In this document: piece by piece, positions 1 through 12,000 of the stretch
How positions within the stretch are numbered: position 1 is the first letter of the stretch
Layout of the letters: each line of letters starts with the position of its first letter
Origin: Mansonella perstans
Taxonomy: Eukaryota > Nematoda > Chromadorea > Rhabditida > Onchocercidae
Assembly: GCA_037074765.1 (NCBI GenBank)
Contig: JBAMDO010000038.1
Coordinates: 1 to 64,000 of the forward strand
DNA: 64,000 nucleotides
Direction of reading: 5' to 3'
Program-made: the position numbers and the translations under genes
Notes under the pieces: model-generated
Seen by the model: only the letters and a program-made list of their open reading frames with translations
Told to the model about the DNA's origin: nothing
The model's database searches: none

Positions 1-21
1 ATCAATATCAAATGTTATTTG

Positions 22-56
22 TCACTATTACTACTACTACTACTTACTACTACTAT
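22..56. repeat. ACT/CTA trinucleotide microsatellite
   Basis: Interrupted tandem run of CTA/ACT triplets. It is a simple repeat with no evident function. Confidence 0.75.
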
Positions 57-1221
57 AGCTATGAATATTTAGTTTGAAAAATATTATTGAGATTTCCTTC
101 TAAATATAGAAGGAACATTGAAGAGGATCATAGATGAAGAGAGTCTAAAGCTTTTAAAGCTTAGCTTTTATTTCTGGATATTTTTGAAAGCACATTCAAT
201 TTCATTCATCATTCCATCGCCAATTTACACATACATATACATCTATGCTATGTACATTTGCACCAAATGACAACAACCGATAACAACAGTGACAAAAGAC
301 AACAAACGACAACGACAAAAAACTACAATGATGACCATTCATTGTCTATCTTATTTTTGTTCCTGATATCTCTTTCAACACTAAATAAATATTACATTGA
401 TGTTTGTTTCTGATTTCATTATTTTGGTAAAAGAATGCTTTTTAATTCATTAGTTCTTGTTTTTTTTTTTTTTGCTCCGTTTATTAAAATACTGATATCT
501 CGGGAGTTATTTCAGTGAAAAATTTCTGATCAGTATTTTTTTCAATAAAATGGAAAAAAAATATGAATGGTTTTTTTTTTTTTTTATTAATCAGATTCAT
601 AATTTTATTCTCAAAGTATTTTCAAAAATAAAATTTTAAAGGATTCATTCGTTATTCGATTTTGTATTTTGATTACTAGCAATGTTAAAAATTGATCAAA
701 TTATTTTTCAGTAATTTCAATCTGGCATTATTTTTAAGGAACAGACTGGCAATTGTGTTCATCGATTCAAATGGATGAACAAATACGCAGTGATAATACA
801 TTCGGTTGATTTTAATACTTCACATTTCATTTCATTTCATCTTTTTTTTTCTTTTTTTCTTTGTCTTTAGTAAAATTGAAATTTAAAGCTATGATAAACT
901 GTAAACAATGCTGTTGAAATGTCTTTATTCAAAAATGATAATTTTTGTTTCGAAGTAACAGCTGCACCAATTTTTGGCTTTTCTTCTTGCATCATTAATT
1001 TGCGTACGAAGTTATTTTTCAAAATTTTCGTTTTAATATTTTCATATTCGTCCGGAAATAGAATCTTTACACTAGTATTCACTTGAACAAATAAATTGTT
1101 ATTTTCAAGTAAAAGTAAAAAAAAAAATGTAGAAGAAGAAGAAGCAGCAGTTTTCGAATCATGAAAACACTTTAGCCAAACGTAATAGACTGAGTAAGAG
1201 AGCCATTCTAATCACTTTCAT

Positions 1222-1310
1222 CAATAATGAATATGGCCAATTTAATTAATAATGAATATGAACAATTTAATTAATAATGAATATAATCAATTTAATCAAT
1301 AATGAGTATG
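1222..1310. repeat. 25-bp tandem repeat, 3-4 copies
   Basis: The motif AATGAATATG followed by CAATTTAAT recurs with its AATGA element at 1226, 1251, 1276 and 1301, an exact 25-bp period. Copies differ by a few substitutions, for example GGCC, GAAC and AATC after the ATAT. It is a minisatellite upstream of mpz-1. Confidence 0.8.
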
Positions 1311-3649
1311 GTTTTTTTGTCAAAATTATTTCAAGTATTGAATTTGCAAAATTAAATAATTCGTTATGTCGCATTTTCAAATGTTAAATTGATAATTGAA
1401 TTTAATTGAAAAATTTCAAGGTATAAATCAACTATCAAAGTGAAAACTTGCATTTGTAATATAATACATTCTTTCATCTTTATTTTTTTTTCTACATTCC
1501 ATCTAATAGTAAGCGTAACAATATGTTAAAAAGTTTTTCGTTAAGATTTTTTTCTAATTAAAACTTGAAAACAGCCTTAATTGCTTTAGTAATTAATATA
1601 CGCTAGCAAATTATTTCTCTTGCGAAAAAAAATAACAAATGTAATATATGTATGATCTAAATGATTGTGTGCAAAAAAATGATTTCAATATGGCATTTTT
1701 GCATTTTACCTGTATCGTGTAAAAAGAGGTAATTCGATTAGCTTAGAAAAGATTATTAGTTTCAAATTAGTTTGCACATAATTAAAGCAAAGAAACTTTA
1801 TCTTTTCCCTAACAGCCAGTCGGAAGACTTCTTTTTCTTTTACTTGAAAATGATGACAAATATAAATTAGAATTGATACCCTCTCATCTATGGCTGCAAC
1901 TGTTATCTTTGTAACGGCAAGGATTGATGTTGTAAAGTTTCGTGGTATATAAAAATATTTGATAATGATGATAATCATTTATCACTATAAGTAATAAATA
2001 CAAATTAAACTCTAGGCACTAAATGGTAATTATATGGTTTCAATAGGTGCTCATCCCTTCAGTGTCTTTTGCTGTCCCCAATTTTGCTTGTCATAGACTT
2101 GTTCAGTGTTGTGTGGATATTTTTATTTCATTCTGTGATACATTTTAAATAGATTCTTAGATATCAATGACAGTACAGTATGCTTTAGATAAGTAATTCG
2201 ATAGTAATTAATAACAAATGTTTTAAGAATTCTAAAGTGCGTAAAGTTAATTATTAATTGTTGCTATAATAAAGGTTTAAAATTAGCGAATACAAATTCA
2301 CTCAAAATGTTTCATCAAGAGAAAACATCGTAAAAATAAGTGTTTTAAATTTCTTAAAATAAAGTTTAAATTTTTATGATTCATTCGGAGTATTCAAATT
2401 TAAATGTTTAAATAGATGTTTTTGATATGCTATTGTTACATCCAGCAATGATGCAATAACAGATGCCAAAAAATTTTATTTATCAAAAAATTTTACGATT
2501 TGTCAAAAAAACAAAATGCTTGGTATTTCTGAAACTTTTTCTCTTTGTTTCCGACTTTTCTATAATTTTTCTTTATTTACTTTTAATCAACATTTAACAT
2601 AATGCTTTACTGGTCAAGCAGTATAAGATATTATTGTTAGCTTTAGTCAATTTTAGTGACAAAATAGATATCATAGCCATTCTCAACAATAAATTATGTT
2701 ATTTGATTAGGGAAATATTGAGAATAACCACGGTATCTTTATATTATTTGACTAGCAAATGTTGAAATTACAAAGTAGAATTATCAATTAACTTTGAAAA
2801 TTTCACGTTCATACATTTATCCCAGCGCAATAAAGGTAATGGATAATAAATGAAAATGTAATGAGAAATAAACTACACTATCCCTTAATTATTTCAAATT
2901 TTTGTAAAAATTCCATAAAGCATCACTGTTAAATATAATCACCGCACAGCAAAAAAAAAATTAATTTTATGAAATTGCTTTTGAAATCAAAAAAGTGCAG
3001 AAAATTTCTAGCATTTCGCTCTATCTGAACCTAGTAAAAAAACATTCAGTAAACACTAAGTGCTACTTTTTTCTGCCTCAACAATTTTTTAAAATAATGA
3101 TAAATGAAAGAAGCATATTTTATTTAAAGTTATTAGCTATTCATTGATCTAATTTAGTAATTTGACTCAAGGATCAATTAACCATTTGCTGATCCAGTCC
3201 AAGGATCAATTCTTATGGAATATCTGACTTCTGCTTTAGCAAATTTTGATAATTCGATCTGAGCTGCATCATTCTGATGGTAATTAATACCATCTGTAAA
3301 AAAGAGTGACCATCATTTCAAAATGAAGAATCTTCCTTCCTTTTGTTATTATCAAATGCATTCCCATCTTTTTTCCTTCTTCTTTTTTCCATCCAATTAA
3401 TCCGTAAAATAAATTAATTTTCTTTCTTTCTCATTTTTTAACTTTTTACAAATTTATTATATCATTCAAATATTTTGAGATAAATTTTGATTTTAAGCTT
3501 ACAAATTTAAAAAATGATAATAAATATTCTTTGCATATTATTGATTTCTTCGGCTGCTTTGAACTGATTACTGAAGAGGAAAAAACGGAACTTTAATAGT
3601 AATATACTTTTTATTATTAAGTAACTTAATAAATTTAGATTTAAATCAG

Positions 3650-6600
3650 GAACGTATTTGGCAATTGTTGCAAGAATTGCGACAACGTGAAAGTAACGAC
3701 GTAGTGAAAAACGATATACGTGTACTTAAACGTGTTCTTCAAGATCTCACCTCTCAACAACAAAACAATAAGGTTAATCTTTTAGTTAAAATATCCAAAG
3801 ATTTTTTGAATGAGGTTTTTTTTCTTCCAAACATTGAAAAATTGTATCCACTAATCTTTGATTTATTTAATTTTGAATTATTATTTAATTTGATAGAATG
3901 CAAATAGCTGAAAGATTCATCCTAAAAAAGAATTAAATTGATATTCTATGAAAGAATTTTTTTTTTTCATGTTACTTACTTTACATAAAGAATTGTGACA
4001 TCATTACCACTCTCCCTCAAATTAATAACATATGTCGCCTGGAAATATTTCTAAAGCTTAACTTTTTCATTGGTAATGTGTTGCTAGAAAGACTAGGCTT
4101 AAATAGTATGTGAACGTTATTTTCTTACTAGCCTTTATGTTAGATGCGACGATGTCAAATGTTGAAATGTAAATGAAGTAAATTTTATTAAGATAAAAGA
4201 AGAATTGATTATATGGCTGAGGCTCTTGCTGGTGTCCACCAATCATTTAATTGCAATTGCAAATAAAAAATCATTTAATTGCAAATGCTTACTTAATTGC
4301 TTGTTACTTATAGAAAAAAACTATGTTAGATTGAGCGTAAATTGTCCCCAAATATTTTTATGACAAATAATTTTTTTTCGGAAAGAAATTTTATAAAATT
4401 TTAATGAAATATTGAAGGAATAAATAATCAAAATATTTTTTGGAGTGATTAAGTTTTATTTTGAAATAATAATATTAATTTTAATTTGTAGCAAGTGAAA
4501 TTTCTTTTTTTTTGCAGACTTTGTCAAATTCTTTACCATGGAAAAATAATCGCAGTTTTTCAACTTATCACATTGCATCATCATCATCTTTAGAGGTGCG
4601 CAAAGTGAAAATTTCAGGTGATAATTACTTTTTTTTCAGCTAATTTATAAATAAATTTCTAAGTTTATTGTTTTGCATATATCGAAAAATTTCCTTGCGA
4701 ATTTTTCCTAAAGACGCGTATTTGTCGCACTTTAGATTACAATTTATTGCCATTTTTTTTGACTCATTTTTTTACTTTTTCATCAATTTTTTGACTCATT
4801 GCATTTTCTAAATGCACATTTGCCACTTTATTGCAATTTATTGTCATTCTTTTCCTGACACAGTTCTCATTACAGTTGATAATGCATTAAAGTCAAATTT
4901 GAACTTTTGCAATCTTCGCAAATATTTGGAAGATACATTGGTACCACTTGTGAAACAAACAGAGGTATTTATTCTTCTTTCGAATTTTAATTTATGTAAT
5001 TCGTTATTTGAAAGTCAAAACATCAAGCGGTTAGTTGTGATAAGGTCAGTAGGTGGAATGATGATTGCATTTGAAAGATTGTATGTATGACGCAATTTTA
5101 CCAGTTTATCAATTTTCAAAACTTTTTTTAGAAACTAGTATTTGTCGGACAGCAAGCGCAAGAAATTCGTAGCTTGATAGTGAAACCAAACGATACTGGA
5201 GAACGCCTAATTATTACTGGGCCAGAAGACATCAAAAAAAAGTAAGTAAATGATGGTGATTTAGAATATATAGAAAATGGCTCGATCCATCTAGCTATAT
5301 ACTTGGATACAATAATTATTGATGATATGCTAATCTAAAAAGTCCGTAAAATTTTGAAAAAACTTTTTTTTTGTTCTCTCTTTTATTGAATTTTATTCAA
5401 TAAAAAAAAACCTAAACAAAGGAAAACAATTCAACATATTTCCAAAATTAAATTAAATTATAACAATGTTAAAAAAGTCACCTCACTATTAATATTCCTT
5501 TAATTAATTTTACTTGACCTTCATATATTACCTGAACGATTTATTGATTTCTCATTCTTACTTTTTGGCACAACTACTTTGCCCGCAGCAAATTTTCGAA
5601 AGTTTGAAATTATTTTTTTATTTTTTGTTGCTGTTTGATCAGTTTGATTAATGTGATGTATTATTAATGATGCAAAATAATTGAATGATGAAAGTTTTTT
5701 TTTCGTCAAAAAAGTGTTTAGAATATGCAATTATAGCCTAGGATGATGTGCCAAATGATTTAAAACATCCATAAATGGCTTTCGTTCACCACTAAAATGC
5801 ACACCACTTTCAGAAGAACTTTAACTTAGAATTCCTTTGATAAAAAATTTTCATAACTGAACTATCATATTGTCTGAATGCTTATGGCGTTTTTTATATT
5901 AGATAATGGAATTCATTTTTTTAAATAATTGCAAAGTAAAGTTTCATCCAATTTCAATGAATTGTTGGGGAGGTTGTTAAGCATGCATTTTCAATTGTAT
6001 CCATGGTAGTAGTGGGACAATTTCAGGTGACAGTGATTCGTTCAGTCATTTCTTGGCAAGTTACCCTCCCAAGGGCAACAAAATGCACTGAGAGCGATTT
6101 CAATGAAAATTAAAATTTTCTTTTCTATCTCTTAATAATAGATTAATACAAATATGCTTTTGCGCAAATTAGGAATTTTCCCAATTATCGTGTTTGCAAG
6201 TTTCAGTGAATTATGTTTTGTTGCAGTAGTAGTGAATAAGTTAAATAGTTCAATGCTATCTTTCATATCATTTGCTAAGTAGAAACTAAGTTAAATGATC
6301 TTTAAAATCGAGAGTGATTCCGTGTTGATAACACTATAGGCTGTGATATCAATTATTTTCGCAATTCACTCATTAGTGCTAGGTTTACAATTGTTACGGG
6401 ATTGAATTTTATAATTGGATAACATTCTTATTATTTACTAATGAACATCTGTTCAAGACATTTATATTGTTAATTTCGGCCATAGTCATTTCATTGATGC
6501 ATTTTTTTTTTTTTTTTTTTGAAACGAATAGCAATAAGCCTATTATAGGCATAAGTCACATTCAAGCTGTCAGTCATCCATCTAAGAAAATATTTAGGCC

Positions 6601-9088
6601 ATATACTAAAGTAATTTGGTGGAAGGACATTGTCTTTGATGGTAGACATTGGCAGCTGAAAAGCATTGCTCAGTAGCCAAGGTTTTCTTCTTTTTTTTTG
6701 AAATTTATGCCTGAATTTCTTGGTTCAATTGTTTTTTTTTTTTTTTTTTACTTCATGTTATCATAATTTTTGATGAAAATATTTTTAAATGATTGCTATT
6801 TCTTATCTATCCTCATAATTTGGAAGATTTAAATGTCAACACTAATTAGAATGATCGTGCACTTCTCCTATCAAATCATCAATCATAAATTCAGTCGTTA
6901 TCATTATTTGTAGTTATTTTATCTTCTGCATTATTATTGTTAACATTCTTTACTTGGCTGGTGACAAATTAATAACGATCATTCATTGTTTCACTTCCAA
7001 AACATACAATAAATAGCAACAGATAAATATAGAAAATGAAACGGAATATTTTAATTGCATTTTAAAGTTCACAATATTATTGCATATTCTATTTTCATTT
7101 TTCAATTTTCAGTATTCTAATTTCACTTTTTCATCAAATATCCCTCACACTGATCATTGCTTTCATTCTTTCTCTAATTCCCTCTCCTCCTTCTCTCTTT
7201 TTTCTCTCCGTTCCTCTACATATATCCTTAAAAGAAAGAAATTATTTTATCTGATTTCAGTCAATCAAGTTAAAGCTCACGACAATTTTCTATTTTAATG
7301 AAAACTTTAGGGCTATACTTCCATAACAATTTGTGCAATAAGGTTTTACAAATTATAGCTATTACGAAGTCCTATTCTCCAAACATTTATTTAGCTGTTA
7401 CTTGGCTTTAGGCTATACCATTGTATTTCCTCAGTGGATTCATTATAAATTCAACTTCTAATCTTTCTTTTGCTTGTTTTAAAAAAAAGTATTAACAGCT
7501 AAATTGATTATAAAAAAAGAATTTTTCCACTCATCCATTGTATTCTCTTCTCCTCATTCTTTCTTTATTTGATAGAATGCTGTAGTGTCTGGAAAATAAT
7601 TAAAACTGTTAAGAAGTTTATGTTGCAACAAATTTCACTGTTGAAAATTGTCATTTTAGTTTTATTTTATTTTCTTCTTTATAGATCTTATGAGAAAAGC
7701 CAAATCTTTTTTTTTTCAAACTGTTAAAATTTTCATTTATACAAAAATCATTGAAAGCATCATTATTAAAATAATTGATCGACTGAGCAATCAATAATTT
7801 TGGAAGAAATAGTAAATTTAAAAAATTTTTATCAAAATAAAAATGCCATAAATAAGGTAAAGTCTACAGCCCAGTCAGTCATTGGTAATGTGTAGAATTG
7901 TTGTCAAGGAATTTTTCCGGGAAGAGATTTTGTTATGCTTGGATCATTAAGTATAAAGCCATAGACCTAACAATGAACGATGAAGATATGGGAAGGATTA
8001 TTTTTCAATTTCTTCAATCTGATGATCGATTGTGCAACAATTGTCTAAGAGATAGACTGATATATATATATAAATATTTATTCACATGTATAAAACAAAT
8101 CTACATACAGATTTGACTATAAAACTATAATGTCTGGCAAGTTTCAATTTGACCTGGTTCAAGCCTTGGCTCATATCCAGTGGATAATACAAAATTTTGC
8201 CAATATCGAATGACAAGAACAAAAGGAGGAACTTAGCTCTTATCAATGAAAGATTACCATTTTTGTCAACTTATCAACTTTCATGGCAATATTTTTTTAC
8301 TAACACATTGTCTGTTCAATTTTCCAGCATTGCTAGCATATTACTTCTCTGTTAATAATTTAAAACAGTGAAGTCACGTCAGGCCTTGGAATAGAATTAA
8401 TTTCCTATAATCTGCCAATAATTAATTAACACTCCATGCAACCAAAAATGCCTTATCCTGTTTTTCTGTAATAGGATTTCAGGTTTGATTGAATATTTAC
8501 CAAAAGTTTGCAATGAATTATTCTAACATTTCATATTTCTCAGGGATATCTAATAATTTTTGATGATGTTTTCTCGTACTTGAAGCTAAATAGCCGGAAC
8601 GTATTGCAGTTCAAAAATTAGCTTCATTGCAATTTAAAATGAATTATTACTTCTGAAATTTCAATTTTAAAAATATTTCAAATTTTCATTGTGAATCTTT
8701 TTCTGTATCTTCCTATCGTTTAATTTATTCTATCTTATCACTAGTGGCAATAAGTTTTCTTTCTTTTTCCATGGTGCAATTCTTATTTAAATTTTAAAAT
8801 GCGGCACACTTTTTTATTTTTTGCTTATTTTATTTGATTCTATTATAATGCATAGGAAAAGATTTGAAAAGATGAACATGAATTCATTCAGAGAGTAAAA
8901 CAAACGAACATTTCTTACAGGTCTGGTGGTGGCATTCATATTGGTGATCAAATTTTGGCATTTAACCAGCATTTGCTCTTATCATCAATTGAAAGACCTG
9001 ATACGAATCCTACTCTTTCAATTACACTACATAATGATGTAACAATTACTTTGAAAACTTTAACGAAAAAATATATTATGTTTAATCA
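3650..9088 (+). CDS. mpz-1: mpz-1 exons 1-5: L27-like region and degenerate PDZ-like segment
   Basis: Exons are 3650-3772, 4518-4617, 4876-4964, 5132-5241 and 8921-9088 (residues 1-196). The first exon gives [17 protein letters not shown] and a following helix with regularly spaced Leu/Val, as in the N-terminal L27 of MUPP1/PATJ, which binds the PALS1 L27; that partner is inference here. Exon 2 uses the downstream GTGATA donor at 4618 rather than GTGCGC at 4596, because only the former keeps the frame into exon 3. Exons 4-5 resemble a PDZ ([11 protein letters not shown] matches the strand and loop after the second helix-like region) but lack a GLGF loop and the following strand. Exon 5 ends at a GTGATT donor one base before an in-frame TGA would form, so that border is less certain. 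Confidence 0.65.
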
Positions 9089-12000
9089 GTGATTTTCAAC
9101 AATCTTTTCTTAGCCAGAAGCCATTTTGACTTCTTTCTTTGTAGCAAAAACTATTTTGGCTCTTTTTTATGTGAAGCACAGAGATCATACGGTTCAAAAA
9201 ATGACAAATTCTGTTAATTTGAAAATAAACTTTTATCAAAAATTGTTTGGTATTAGTTTGAAAAGAAAATGGTCTTGGCCTGTTTTTCCCGACAGAAATC
9301 ATTGAAACAATTTTTTCAATTTTTTATTTTGATCCCTGAAAAGACAAAAATTATATACAATTTTCTTCCATTATCAAACTAATGTCTTTTCCTTGATAAT
9401 CTCCTGGGAACCATTAATTACTATTTCATTTCTGCATCTTCTTGTTTATGTATGTAAATATCACATGTCTTTTTCAACGGAGTGGAATCTTGTAATAGTA
9501 TATTAAATAACTCAACTAAACTGTTGACATTTATTTTACTTAATTTTTTTTTTTGAATTTAAATGACTTAAATAATATAAACTTTTATAACTTAAATAAT
9601 ATAAAAACTTTTAAATAATATAAAACTTTTTATTTGAATTTAAATGACTTAAAAAATATAAAAAAAATAGTATAAACTTTTTTTTATACAGAAAAAAAAT
9701 TAAACATTTATAAGATGAATTTTATAAGCTTGCAACAATTATTCCATCAAAAACTGATAAAAATGAACCTATGAAGTTCAAAATTTGACTAATATCATAT
9801 TATCTAATTTGATTCTAAAAATTGAATGATTAAATTTATATTGTACAAAATTAAATGAAATAATATTGATTTTTTTTGTTTGGATTGAATTCAGGTGTTT
9901 AATCAATCAATGTATTAACATAAATTCATGCAAAGTTAAGGATTATCAGTTAGATGGAAAACAGAGCAATGGTCGTAACGTTAAGCAACTACAGAGAAAA
10001 GAATCAAAGTCATCATTGTTAAATTGCCAAAAGTTTACGAGAGCTAACACTGGGAACAGGAGGGTAAAGCAAAGGGAAGCAGGCAGAAGATCATCATCAA
10101 TAATTGCATTAGATAAAGCTTTGGCTCAAACAGGAGATGTTGATGATGATGATCGTGAAGTGCCCAAACAGGATACATTATGGAAATGTGATAGCGAGAA
10201 CGCTGCAGTTGTATTGTTACCATCATCTACTTCGACGACATTAATTGATCGTTACGAAAAGCTTATTGAAAATTTTAATTACGGAAAATTGTCCGACAAA
10301 GATACAGAAAATTACGCATCATCGATTGCTATTGTTACGTTATTGCGTCAATCACCGCATATGGTCGTACGTGTTTACTTCCTGAACTATTTCATTCTTG
10401 CTATGACGTAAAAATTTTCACGTGTTTAATGTTTGATGTTGCATTGAAATTTTTATAAATTATTATTTCATTTATAATGATGATAATATATGCATGATAT
10501 ATTCTTTAAATAAACAACAATTTCCGTCATTTTTGATTCAATACTTCAAATTCAATGCCCAAAGAAAACTAAAAATTTTATTAAAACTTTCAAATAATGA
10601 TTAATGCTAATTAATTATTAATAAATTTAAATCGATATTATGTAAAATTGATTCACATTTTGATTTTAGAGTTATTAGAAGAAATTTCCACTAAAAAAAA
10701 ATCGGAAATCATTTAACAAATTTTCTATATTACAGTTCACAACTGATTGGACTGAGGTGCAAATTATTCACCTCCCAAATGTTCCCGGTGTTGGATTAGG
10801 TTTTGGCATTGTTGGTAGTGCATCAAGTGGTGTTGTTGTCAAAACAGTTCTACCTGGAAGTGTTGCTGATAAGGTTTGTTCATAGCATACAAGAAATCTA
10901 AACATTTTTATGGTGCAATAAATTCATATATCTAATACCATGCTATTACTTCAGACAGTAATAATGCTGTATTGATCATTTGAATTTACTTTAATTAAGT
11001 GTTAATCAGAAAACACATTCCAGTAGTGGCGAATTAATAGTTCAATTAAATTTTCATGTATTTTATCTATTAAGTTAAATATTTTGAAAATGAGTTTTAA
11101 TAGTCAATAGCTATTTCAAGATTTTTTCTTTAATCACACTTTAAATTAATAATTATGAATTGCAAAACTGCTAAGGTAGTATTATTTTGTTTTGATTTCT
11201 TTTCATATTTGAATTTTTTGTTTAAAACAGTTTTGCAACATTCCTTTCTTTTTCTTCAAAAAAAAAAAAAAAAATCTTCAGAGCGCTGTGGAGTAAATTC
11301 ATATGGTCAGTACCGTATTATTAGAGAGATATAGTGTTAATAAAACTGTATTGATAAATTTAAAACAATTTTGCAGCATTGCTTTGTTTTTTCTCTTTAA
11401 AAAAGCTCTTCAAAGTATTGTAAAGTAAACTCATATGGTCAAAACCATATTACTTTTAGACAATGCTGTATTAATCATTTAAGTCATTTAAAATAAAAAT
11501 AATATAAAAGCAGTTATAGAGTTTTCTGATAGAATTATGATAAAAGTAAAAGTGCAAAAAAAAGTTAAAGAATACTAAAATTGTTATAATTTCGCATTTG
11601 TTGCATTACTTCCCTTTTCCGTTTCATAATTTTCGTTTAATTTTATTATCATTTTTAGGATAAGCGTTTGTGTCCAGGTGATCATCTATTAAGGATTCGT
11701 GGAATCAATGTGCTTGGGATGTCTGCACAACAAATAGCCACTTTACTTAGACAACAGGATACAATTATTGAATTGATCGTCGGGAGGCCGGTTTTTACTT
11801 CTAATAACTGTAAAGATATTGAAGGTATGATCTTTTTTTTTATCTTTTACAAAATTCAAAAATAAACATTATTCATTGCTTTTGCTATAAGTAACTGTTT
11901 TTATTCGTTTTTTTTTTTTTTTTTTTTCAACTGTTTGATTCAATTAATTATTTTTTTTTCGCTTCTTTATTCTATCCTTTTTTTTATTTTACTGGAAAAA

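Larger units (their letters stand above)
1..3649. other. Upstream non-coding region of mpz-1
   Basis: This stretch is AT-rich with many homopolymer runs and no recognisable conserved gene. It presumably holds the promoter and the missing 5' exon(s) of mpz-1, because the first exon I can place begins inside an open frame without an ATG. It also contains an ACT trinucleotide tract, a short 25-bp tandem repeat and two minus-strand open frames (867-1082 and 1706-1978) whose coding status is doubtful. I could not find a convincing start exon whose phase joins the exon at 3650. Confidence 0.6.

Noticed and set aside
6467..6676. 69-codon frame in the long mpz-1 intron as the missing PDZ exon
   Set aside because: It does not resemble a PDZ strand or loop and has no matching phase 2/2 borders.
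10044..10226. Minus-strand open frame opposite mpz-1 exon 6
   Set aside because: It is a shadow of a real + strand exon with good borders.
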